Position numbers and translations under genes: made by a program
Notes under the pieces: model-generated
Databases searched by the model: none
Seen by the model: only the letters and a program-made list of their open reading frames with translations
Told to the model about the DNA's origin: nothing
Assembly: GCA_046727855.1 (NCBI GenBank)
Contig: JBKPDL010000068.1
Location: 19,354-83,353, forward strand
Length of the DNA stretch: 64,000 nucleotides
Direction of reading: 5' to 3'
Source: DASPWV01 sp046727855
GTDB taxonomy: Bacteria > Acidobacteriota > Vicinamibacteria > Vicinamibacterales > UBA2999
In this document: positions 8,284 through 15,766 of the stretch, one piece after another
Position numbering within the stretch: the first letter of the stretch is position 1
Layout: the number at the start of each line of letters is the position of its first letter

Positions 8284-9993
8284 ATGCAGAAACTGTCCCG
8301 CAAAGAATTCCTCGGCTTCGGCGCCGCGCTTGCCGGGGCTGCCAGTGCCACCGCCATCGGCCCCGACTTCGCGCCCGAAGCGGCGCAAACGGCGTCGCCA
8401 TCGCGCGTCGAGCCCGATCTGATCGTCGTCAACGCAAAGATCTACACGATCGATCCGGCGATGCCGCGCGCAGAAGCGTTTGCGGTGAAGAACGGCCGCT
8501 TTGTCGCCGTAGGATCGAGCGGCGACGTGCGCAATCTCGCGACTCCGCGCACGCAGGTGATCGACGCGCAAAACATGACCGTGACGCCTGGCTTCATCGA
8601 CTGCCACGCGCACGTCAGCGGCGTCGATGAGCTCTACGGCGTCAACGGCAACGTGCCGCGTGTGCGCGAGTTGCAGGCGGCGATCAAGAAAAAGGTCGAG
8701 TCCACGGCGCCCGATTATTGGATTGACGTCTCGATGTTCGACGACACCAAACTCGACGTCGAGCTCACGCGCAAGCATCTCGACGAGGTCGCGCCCAATA
8801 ATCCCGTGGCAGTGAATCATCGGGGCGGCCATACCAGCTGGTACAACAGCAAGGCGCTCGAACTCGCGGGGATCACGAAAGACACAAAGGATCCCGAGCA
8901 CGGCCGGTTCTTCAGGGGACCGGACGGCGAGCTCACCGGACGCGTCGCCGAGCTCGCACGCGGTGTCTTCAGCGGCAAGGGAAAGCGCGAAGCCTTCTCG
9001 CCGGAACAGCAGCGTCAGCGCGGCCGGTCCGGCATGGCGCACATCTCGAAGTTGATGACGGCGGTCGGGCTGACGACGGTACACGACGCGGGCGCCAATC
9101 GCGCGCGCATCCTCGCTTTCGAGGACGCGTACAAGAATGGCGAGCTGCGTCACCGCGCCTACTTCCTGGCGCGTGGCGCCGAGACGTTCAACGGGTTCAA
9201 AGCGGCTGGGCTCTATACGAACTTCGGCAACGAGTGGCTGCGGCTTGCGGGGGTGAAGTTCGCGGCCGACGGCTCCGCATCAGAACGAACGATGCGCATG
9301 AGCACACCCTACGTCGGCACAAACGACTACGGCATTCTGACGATGACGCAGCAGGAGATCGATGAAGCCGTTGAGGATGCGCACGCCCATGATTTTCGCG
9401 TCGCCATTCATGCCAACGGCGATGTCACCATCGACATGGTCTTGAAGGCGTACGAAAAGGCCCTGGCCAAGCGGCCCGATCCAAACCGCCGCCATCGCAT
9501 CGAGCACTGTACGCTCGTCAATCCCGATCTGCTCAAGCGCATCAAGGCCAATGGCGTGATTCCGACGCCGTTCTGGACCTATGTCTACTATCACGGCGAA
9601 AAATGGGCGCAGTACGGCGACGAGAAGCTGCGCTGGATGTTTGCGCACCGCTCGTTCCTCGACTACGGCATCCCAGTGCCCGGCGCGTCGGATTACGTAC
9701 CCGGTCCCTACGATCCGCTCATGGCTATTCAGAGCATGGTCACACGCAAGGACTATCGCGGACGGGAATGGGGGCCGAATCAGAAGGTGACGGTCGACGA
9801 AGCGCTCAAGATCGCGACCGCGCACGGTGCGTGGGCGTCCTACGAGGAGGATCTGAAAGGGACGATTACCTCAGGCAAGTACGCCGACTTTGTGATCCTT
9901 GAACAGGACCCACACGACGTGCCGCCCGACACGATCAAGGACATCAAGGTGGTGCGGACGGTCGTGGGAGGAAAGACGGTGCACGAAGCGTAA
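8284..9993 (+). CDS. YtcJ-like amidohydrolase family 3 protein, TAT-type exported
   Basis: A 569-residue metal-dependent hydrolase. The N-terminus reads KLSRKEFLGFGAALAGA, a twin-arginine-like export signal with R-K. Metal ligands fit the YtcJ/amidohydrolase-3 group: HxH in GFIDCHAHVSG, a central HANGD, RIEHCTLV, and the late aspartate in GASDYVPGP. These enzymes hydrolyse amides or N-formyl groups; the substrate is unknown. The frame opens at a GTG (8275), but GAGGAG at 8270-8275 is spaced 8 nt from the ATG at 8284, so that start was taken. It converges with the DUF5916 gene across a 34-nt spacer with no distinct feature. Confidence 0.85.
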   Translation: MQKLSRKEFLGFGAALAGAASATAIGPDFAPEAAQTASPSRVEPDLIVVNAKIYTIDPAMPRAEAFAVKNGRFVAVGSSGDVRNLATPRTQVIDAQNMTVTPGFIDCHAHVSGVDELYGVNGNVPRVRELQAAIKKKVESTAPDYWIDVSMFDDTKLDVELTRKHLDEVAPNNPVAVNHRGGHTSWYNSKALELAGITKDTKDPEHGRFFRGPDGELTGRVAELARGVFSGKGKREAFSPEQQRQRGRSGMAHISKLMTAVGLTTVHDAGANRARILAFEDAYKNGELRHRAYFLARGAETFNGFKAAGLYTNFGNEWLRLAGVKFAADGSASERTMRMSTPYVGTNDYGILTMTQQEIDEAVEDAHAHDFRVAIHANGDVTIDMVLKAYEKALAKRPDPNRRHRIEHCTLVNPDLLKRIKANGVIPTPFWTYVYYHGEKWAQYGDEKLRWMFAHRSFLDYGIPVPGASDYVPGPYDPLMAIQSMVTRKDYRGREWGPNQKVTVDEALKIATAHGAWASYEEDLKGTITSGKYADFVILEQDPHDVPPDTIKDIKVVRTVVGGKTVHEA

Positions 9994-10027
9994 AACTTAC
10001 ATGCCCCCACGTGGCGCCGGCGTAGAT

Positions 10028-12271
10028 TTACGGCCGGAACAGCCGATTCACCTTCACCACGAACGCGCGATTGCGCAACGGCGTGAGCCCGGCGCGAACG
10101 TCGGTGTCGTAGTCGTCGGTGTAGACGACGAAGAGCTCGCTGCCGGGCGCGTATTCCCACCGCAGCCTGACATTGCTGCCCGCCGAGCGCGTCGTCGAGT
10201 TGTATTGCACGATCCCGCTCACGAACATGCGCGGCGTAACCGTGTAGGTTGCGCGGTTTCGCAGCACCGTCAAGGTGGCCTTGCCTTGCGGCAAATCGAC
10301 GAAGTTGATGCTGAAGCTTGGCTCCAGCGAAATCTGCGGTGTTACCTCGACGCGCGCCGTGTTCAGCGCAATCGTCTGTCGATCGCCGTCATAGAACGGA
10401 CCTGCCTCGTAGACGACTGTGCCCGAGACTTTCCGCTGCTGCCCTGCGGCGTAGGAGAGTTGCAAAGTGCGAAAGTCATAGCTCCCCACCGGGACCCTGA
10501 CGCTGGAGGTCACATCGAACGGCCGCGTCACCCGCTCGAAACTGTCGATCAGGCCGACCGATGCAACGTCGCTGTTGACGAATTCGGTCTGGAAACTCCC
10601 ACTCAGCTCGCGTGTGTCGAGGCGATTGTTGTTATTGGTGAGATACAGCACGCTCGCTTGCGACACGAACCGCCGCACGTACTTGTTTTGCGCGGGCCGC
10701 GGACTGAACCGTCCGAGCAGGAAGTTGCGCCGTATGTCGGGTCTCCGTACGAATCCGATCTCCGGGAGAAAGTTTCGCTCGACCACAAGACGTTCTACCT
10801 GCACGCCGTAGCGATCGGCGTTGTAATCAAAAAAGCCGCGGTAGCTCAGGTCGTCGCCGAGCCTTTCTTCGGTGCGCGTGCGCGCGACATAGGTGTCGAA
10901 CCTGACGTTCTGATAGAACGAGAAGGTCGCGTCGGCGCCGTATCCATCGTTCGCGCCCACGCGTCCTGGCGTGGACGTTCGATGCGTATACATGCCGCCG
11001 ATGCTGCTCCGCCGAAGAATGTCCCGCTTGGCGCGGAGGACTGTAAAGTTTGCGTCCTCAACCCGCGCCACCTCGTCATCTCCGGTCTGAACGTTCAGCA
11101 TGCCCACCGTTAATCCGCCGACTTTGCCAGTCAGCCGGCCGCCAGCACGGAGCGGGGTCACCCGGCTGTTGTCCAGGCCGATGCGTCGCGAGAAGAAAAG
11201 ATACGGCGTGTCGCCGGAGCCTGCGGCGAGCCCCGCGCTCGCACGCCCGGCAAACGCGAAGGTGCCGAGCCCCTCGAGGAAGAAGTCGCGTTTCTCCGGG
11301 AAGAAGAGACTGAAGCGCGTGAGATTGACTTGTTGTTCATCGACTTCGACCTGGGCGAAATCGGTATTCACGGTCACGTCGGCCGTGAGGTTTTGCGTCA
11401 GACCGTACTTCATATCACCGCCGACGCGGCCGGATGCGTCGTTCGAGACGCGTGGCGTCACCGTGTTGTCGATGGACACACCGCCAAGCACGTACGGTTT
11501 GAGTTCGAGGTTGCGGCTGCCCGAAGGCGCCTCCACTCCAACCAGCGTCGCGGCTGACGAGATTTTGAGAATGCCGCGAAAGGTCGTCAGCGCGCGAGGC
11601 ACCTGAGCGAGGTACGACCACTCGTTCTTCCATCGCACCACGCGACGAAGATTGATGCCCCAGGTTTGATCACGACCCGGCTGATATCGCAGCGATTTGA
11701 AGGGAATGGCTATCTCGATCGTCCATCCCCCTTCAAAGCTGCCGGTCTTCACATTCCAAACGGTGTTCCAATCGACATTCGGAGGGCCTTCGTCGGTGAT
11801 CTGGCTATCGGCCAATCCACCGATCGGGTTGGCGTAAAAGAGGTATCCATTGCGACGATCGTGAAACGTATCGAACAGGACCGCGAAGGTGTCGTTCTGC
11901 CGCAGTTGACTCGTGTCGCGACGCATCTCGTTGGCGACCCGGCGTTCCGGATGTGTCTCCCAACACCGCGCTGAGACGTACACGTGATCGTCGTCAAAAA
12001 ACACCCACGCTTCGGTTTTCTCTGTTGCTGGCTTGGCTTCGTCCGGCTCCTGTTGAACGAAATCGCCGATCGGTTCCGTCGTTGTGTAGATCGCCTCGTC
12101 GAGCCTTCCGTCGATTCGTACAGGCGTCGCCACACGCAGCGCGCGCACGGTAATCCGGCCATCCGCCTCGCGAGAGACGACAGTTGTGGGCGGCGCTTGC
12201 GCGAATACGGCTGCCGAAAAGCAGCTGAGTAACCATGCAATCGCGCCCACGGCGGGCGGCCGGGCCAGCAT
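10028..12271 (-). CDS. DUF5916 outer-membrane protein with CBM9-like domain
   Basis: A 747-residue exported protein (signal peptide ending AAVFAQ). Residues about 40-220 form a carbohydrate-binding family-9-like sandwich (RIDGRLDEAIY, WVFFDDDHVYVSARCWE, EIAIPFKSLRY). The rest is a beta-rich region typical of DUF5916 (FSLFFPEKRDFFLEG, YNADRYGVQVE, SELFVVYTDDYD), probably an outer-membrane barrel. Such proteins are common in Acidobacteriota and Bacteroidota; the function is unproven, with glycan or metal binding suggested only by the CBM9-like part. The start at 12271 lacks a clear Shine-Dalgarno sequence. It shares a 64-nt divergent spacer, containing a perfect palindrome, with the hxlR-type gene and may be its target. 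Confidence 0.8.
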   Translation of the reverse strand: MLARPPAVGAIAWLLSCFSAAVFAQAPPTTVVSREADGRITVRALRVATPVRIDGRLDEAIYTTTEPIGDFVQQEPDEAKPATEKTEAWVFFDDDHVYVSARCWETHPERRVANEMRRDTSQLRQNDTFAVLFDTFHDRRNGYLFYANPIGGLADSQITDEGPPNVDWNTVWNVKTGSFEGGWTIEIAIPFKSLRYQPGRDQTWGINLRRVVRWKNEWSYLAQVPRALTTFRGILKISSAATLVGVEAPSGSRNLELKPYVLGGVSIDNTVTPRVSNDASGRVGGDMKYGLTQNLTADVTVNTDFAQVEVDEQQVNLTRFSLFFPEKRDFFLEGLGTFAFAGRASAGLAAGSGDTPYLFFSRRIGLDNSRVTPLRAGGRLTGKVGGLTVGMLNVQTGDDEVARVEDANFTVLRAKRDILRRSSIGGMYTHRTSTPGRVGANDGYGADATFSFYQNVRFDTYVARTRTEERLGDDLSYRGFFDYNADRYGVQVERLVVERNFLPEIGFVRRPDIRRNFLLGRFSPRPAQNKYVRRFVSQASVLYLTNNNNRLDTRELSGSFQTEFVNSDVASVGLIDSFERVTRPFDVTSSVRVPVGSYDFRTLQLSYAAGQQRKVSGTVVYEAGPFYDGDRQTIALNTARVEVTPQISLEPSFSINFVDLPQGKATLTVLRNRATYTVTPRMFVSGIVQYNSTTRSAGSNVRLRWEYAPGSELFVVYTDDYDTDVRAGLTPLRNRAFVVKVNRLFRP

Positions 12272-12291
12272 GCCGTGCGATGCTACCCGGA

Positions 12292-12324
12292 GTCACTTGC
12301 ATTTTGCAAGTGACTTGCTATTCT
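12292..12324. promoter_or_regulatory. Perfect operator-like palindrome inside a candidate promoter, between DUF5916 and HxlR genes
   Basis: GTCACTTGCA (12292-12301) and TGCAAGTGAC (12305-12314) are exact reverse complements around a TTT spacer. TTGCAT (12297-12302) and TATTCT (12319-12324), 16 bp apart, can serve as -35 and -10 for the regulator gene starting at 12336, so a protein bound to the palindrome would cover the core promoter. It sits between two divergent genes, the classic place for an autoregulatory HxlR operator. The binding protein is inferred from position only. Confidence 0.6.
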
Positions 12325-12335
12325 AGAGCCAGGCC

Positions 12336-12668
12336 ATGCCCCGCTCGCTCTGTCCGGTATCGTGCGTGCTCGATCTGGTTGGCGACCGTTGGTCGCTGCT
12401 GGTTGTGCGTGACTTGGTGAGAGGGAAGAAGCGGTTTGGAGAGTTCCTGGAATCCTCTGAGCGCATCCCGACCAACATCCTTGCCGATCGTCTCAAGCGG
12501 CTCGTCAAGGCGGGCGTGATCGAGTCGCACCGCTATAGTGCGCATCCCCCGCGAGTCGAGTACGTGCTCACGCCCAAGGGCGAAGACCTTCGGCCGATCG
12601 TGCGTGCAATGGTGGAATGGGGTGTGCGGCACGCGGGCGCCCGCGTGCCGCCAGGCTACAAGCCGTAA
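12336..12668 (+). CDS. HxlR family winged-helix transcriptional regulator
   Basis: A 110-residue protein with the full HxlR signature: CPVSCVLDLVGDRWSLLVVRDL, then RFGEFLES, IPTNILADRLKRL, and the wing region RVEYVLTPKGEDLRPI. Cysteines at positions 6 and 10, ahead of the helix-turn-helix, are of the type that act as redox or electrophile sensors in some HxlR/YodB members; that role is inference. It is divergent from the DUF5916 gene, with a perfect palindrome in between. The coding start has no strong ribosome-binding site. It converges with the gamma-glutamyltransferase gene across 27 nt without features. Confidence 0.9.
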   Translation: MPRSLCPVSCVLDLVGDRWSLLVVRDLVRGKKRFGEFLESSERIPTNILADRLKRLVKAGVIESHRYSAHPPRVEYVLTPKGEDLRPIVRAMVEWGVRHAGARVPPGYKP

Positions 12669-12695
12669 AGACGTCTACCCGCAAACTGCGCAGCT

Positions 12696-14453
12696 CTAAT
12701 AAGCCATCACGTAACTGTCGCGCGTTGGACTGACGCCGCCCATGAGCGCCCCGCTCTTGGGATGCACGACAATCGCTTTGACGGATCCGACGCCGCGCCC
12801 GTTATTCAGATCCAGCTTGTGCCCCATCGACGTCAATTCGTCGAGCACGTGCTTGGGCACCGACGCGGGAATCTGCAGTGTGCCGGCAGCATTGTGCGGA
12901 TAGTAGGAGCTCTTGAAATTCGTCGTGACGATGTACGGCTGCTCGAGCGCCTGCTGTACGCTCATGCCGAATTCAACGACATTGAGGAAGAACTGCAATT
13001 GCGCCTGTGGCTGCGTATCGGCGCCGGGCGTGCCCAACGTCATGTAGGGCTTGCCGTCGCGCAGCGCCAGCGCGGGATTGATCGTCTGCCGCACGCGCTT
13101 ACCCGGCTTCAACACATTCACATCGTCCGGCTCGAGCCCGAAGTAGGCCATGCGGTTGTTCAGGAAGAAGCCTGCGCCGTCGACGACATGACCGCTGCCG
13201 AACAGACTCAGAAGTGACGAGGTGATCGAGACCATGTTGCGGTCCTTGTCGACGACCGCGAGATATGTCGTGTGCCCGTCTTCGTCCCCCTCGTGCACCG
13301 CGGAGACATCCGATGGCGGTTGCGGCGCTGAATACGCGATTTGCTGCGTCGAGGTCGGACGTCGTGGATCGCCTGCGGGCGCCTCGCCCTGAATCGCTCG
13401 ATCGGGATCGATTAACCCGCGCCGCACTGCCGCGTACTCCTTTGAGAGCAGTTCGCGGATTGGAATCTCCGGCACCATCCTGGGATCGCCGTTCCAGCGG
13501 TTGCGGTCGGCAAACGACAGCTTCAACGCTTCGGCGACCGCGTGAAGGTAGGGCGCGCTGTTGTGGCGCATGTAGCGCACGTTCATCCCTTCGAGGATGT
13601 TCAGCGCCTGCAGCATCACATGCCCTTGCGAGTTGGGCGGACACTCGTAAACCTCCACTCCCTTGTAATTGATATGGATGGGCGCATCCTCGAACGCCTT
13701 GTAGGCCGCGAGATCTTTCTCTGCCAGAATGCCGCCAACGCTCTTCATGTACGCGGCAGTCTTCTGCGCGATCGTGCCCTGGTAAAACGCTGCGCTGCCT
13801 TTGGCGGCGATTTCGCGCAAGGTCGCGGCGAGATCTTTCTGCACGACGCGCTCGCCCATTTCGAGCGGGCGATCGCCGTTGAACCAAATGCGCGTGGTCG
13901 AGGGGGCCCGTGCGAGCTTCTCGCGATTGGAGCGCAGCGACGCGGCGACGTTGGCGCTGATCGGGAACCCGCGATCGGCAAGCTCGATCGCGGTCGCGAA
14001 GATCTCCGACAGCGGCCGCGTGCCGTAGGTTTTCGCTGCCAGTTCCACCGCTCCGACGGCGCCAGGCACGCTCACCGACAGCGGTCCCTCGTCTGGCATC
14101 CCGCCTTTGCTCTTGTAGAAGTCCACTGTTGCGGCCATGGGCGCGAATCCCGTGCCGTTGATGAACCTCACCTCACCCGTCTTTGCCAGATAGACGAGGA
14201 TGAACATGTCACTGCCCAGTCCGGTCATCTCGGGTTCGGTAAGTCCTTGCACCGCCCATGTCGCGAGCGCCGCATCCACGGCGTTACCGCCCGCCCGGAG
14301 TATGCGCAACCCGGCCTCCGACGCAAGCGGATGGCCGGACGCCACCATTCCGTTGTCGGCGACGACCGTGGGCCGCCACGTTGTTTGTGCGCGTGTGGAG
14401 CCGGTGAGCGAAACCAGCAGGAGCGACGCGATGAGCAACGGCAACCGGCGCAT
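12696..14453 (-). CDS. ggt: Gamma-glutamyltransferase (secreted)
   Basis: About 585 residues with a signal peptide (LLIASLLLVSLTGSTRAQ). The family hallmark is the autoprocessing site near residue 385: the threonine of DGHTTYLAV becomes the N-terminal nucleophile of the small subunit, and GSGHVVDGAGFFLNNRM follows. MVASGHPLASEAGLRILRAGGNAVDAA is the usual large-subunit start. The enzyme cleaves or transfers gamma-glutamyl groups (glutathione and related peptides) in the periplasm. The open frame runs upstream into a repeat (14480-14524). ATGs at 14465 and 14453 are both possible; GAGGTG 5 nt before 14453 favours the latter. Confidence 0.9.
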   Translation of the reverse strand: MRRLPLLIASLLLVSLTGSTRAQTTWRPTVVADNGMVASGHPLASEAGLRILRAGGNAVDAALATWAVQGLTEPEMTGLGSDMFILVYLAKTGEVRFINGTGFAPMAATVDFYKSKGGMPDEGPLSVSVPGAVGAVELAAKTYGTRPLSEIFATAIELADRGFPISANVAASLRSNREKLARAPSTTRIWFNGDRPLEMGERVVQKDLAATLREIAAKGSAAFYQGTIAQKTAAYMKSVGGILAEKDLAAYKAFEDAPIHINYKGVEVYECPPNSQGHVMLQALNILEGMNVRYMRHNSAPYLHAVAEALKLSFADRNRWNGDPRMVPEIPIRELLSKEYAAVRRGLIDPDRAIQGEAPAGDPRRPTSTQQIAYSAPQPPSDVSAVHEGDEDGHTTYLAVVDKDRNMVSITSSLLSLFGSGHVVDGAGFFLNNRMAYFGLEPDDVNVLKPGKRVRQTINPALALRDGKPYMTLGTPGADTQPQAQLQFFLNVVEFGMSVQQALEQPYIVTTNFKSSYYPHNAAGTLQIPASVPKHVLDELTSMGHKLDLNNGRGVGSVKAIVVHPKSGALMGGVSPTRDSYVMAY

Positions 14454-14479
14454 ACGGCACCTCATGGTGAAAACCGAAT

Positions 14480-14524
14480 GTGGAATCTCGAGATTTGGGA
14501 TTTGGAGAGAATTTGGAGATTCAC
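14480..14524. repeat. Intergenic (CCAAATCTC)-type degenerate repeat, copy 2 (inverted)
   Basis: Between the permease and gamma-glutamyltransferase genes. On the minus strand it reads gtgaatctccaaatt, then ctccaaatcccaaatctc and gagattcc, closely matching copy 1 at 8203-8261. An artefactual N-terminal extension of the ggt frame translates this repeat and should not be taken as protein. Confidence 0.65.
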
Positions 14525-14527
14525 CCG

Positions 14528-15766
14528 TCAGAAAATCAGGTAACACAGTAGAGCACCGATTACGCTCATCGACAACCCCCACGCAAGGAGTTTGTTGAAC
14601 AGCAACCGGCTCTCATCCGTTGGTGCACCGGCGAGACATAGCGCCCCAATCGTCGAGAGCGGCGACACATCCACGAGGTGCCCGCCGATATTCATCGAGG
14701 ATGCGATCGCCAGCGCGCTCGCGCCCGGGAGTGCGGCCGCAAGCCCGGGCACCATCGGGAGAAACGCCGGCAGGACAACCCCCGACGTGCTGCTGTAGAC
14801 CGAAACGAGCGCGGTGAGGAGTGCCACGACGAACGTCACCGTGTTCGGCGATGAGACCTTCGCCACGAGCGAGACGAGGAGATCGATACCCTGCGCACGC
14901 TCGACGAGAGCAATCAGCACCGTGACACCGCACACCATGACGATCACTCGCCACGGCATCCGCTTGACCGCCTCGCCATCGTCCGCCGAGTGCGACAGAA
15001 CGAGGACCACGGCGCCGACGAACGCTCCCATACCGACGTTGATCTGCGCGAAAATGACGCTGAGGATCAACGTCGCGATCACGCCGATCGTGATCCAGTG
15101 CCGCCGTTTGAACGATCCGTCCGATCCATCTTCTAACGCGGGCGCCGCGGCTCGACCCTCGCCAAACAGTTTCAACCCGCCAAAGAGCGCATATCCCGCA
15201 AAGGCGACCATTGCATGCGCCGCAAGGTTATAGAGATATGTCTGAACCTCGAGGCCCTGCAGCCCGTTTCGCGCCATCAATCCATTGACAATGATTCCTG
15301 TTGGTGCAAACGGCGACAGCGCGCCCGAGTTCGCGCCATTGCCCACCATGATTGCCATCAGGAAAAGCGGAATGCCGGACTTCGCCGCGGTGGCCATCGC
15401 CAGCGGCGCCAGCAGCGCCGCGGTCGAGATGTTGCCCGGTCCCATCGAGGACAGCGCGGCGCCGAGCACGAAGAACATGACTGGAATCACGCCGCGATTG
15501 CCGCGGCAAACGCGAACGGCGTGGTGCGTGATCCGTTCGAGCGTCCCGTTGCATTGCGCCAGCGAGAACAACAACGTGACGCCTGCAAGCGTCAGGAACA
15601 GCTGGCTCGGGAATCCAGCGATCACGGTGTTCACCGGCAAGCCACCGATGTAAACACCCACGATCCACGCCAGCGCAACCGCCAACACCCCGACGTTCAG
15701 CGAGCTGACACAACTGACGACGACCGCAAGTACGAGAGCGAACACTGAGATGACGGCGAGATTCAT
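14528..15766 (-). CDS. Dicarboxylate-type SLC13/MatC-like permease
   Basis: A 412-residue integral membrane protein with about 11-12 hydrophobic segments starting MNLAVISVFALVLAVVV. Features of MatC/DcuC-like carriers are visible: AALSSMGPGNISTAALLAPLA, MVGNGANSGALSPFAPTG and, near the C-terminus, SMNIGGHLVDVSPLSTIGAL. A role in uptake of small mono- or dicarboxylates (malonate, succinate or similar) is likely. The ATG at 15766 overlaps the stop of the preceding dehydrogenase gene (ATGA at 15763-15766), so the pair is translationally coupled and the carrier probably supplies the hydroxy-acid substrate. The frame extends upstream within the dehydrogenase gene but has no credible membrane-protein start there. 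Confidence 0.85.
   Translation of the reverse strand: MNLAVISVFALVLAVVVSCVSSLNVGVLAVALAWIVGVYIGGLPVNTVIAGFPSQLFLTLAGVTLLFSLAQCNGTLERITHHAVRVCRGNRGVIPVMFFVLGAALSSMGPGNISTAALLAPLAMATAAKSGIPLFLMAIMVGNGANSGALSPFAPTGIIVNGLMARNGLQGLEVQTYLYNLAAHAMVAFAGYALFGGLKLFGEGRAAAPALEDGSDGSFKRRHWITIGVIATLILSVIFAQINVGMGAFVGAVVLVLSHSADDGEAVKRMPWRVIVMVCGVTVLIALVERAQGIDLLVSLVAKVSSPNTVTFVVALLTALVSVYSSTSGVVLPAFLPMVPGLAAALPGASALAIASSMNIGGHLVDVSPLSTIGALCLAGAPTDESRLLFNKLLAWGLSMSVIGALLCYLIF

Noticed and set aside
14466..14582. N-terminal extension of gamma-glutamyltransferase
   Set aside because: It translates a spacer repeat and the end of the permease region; a signal peptide begins at the chosen start.
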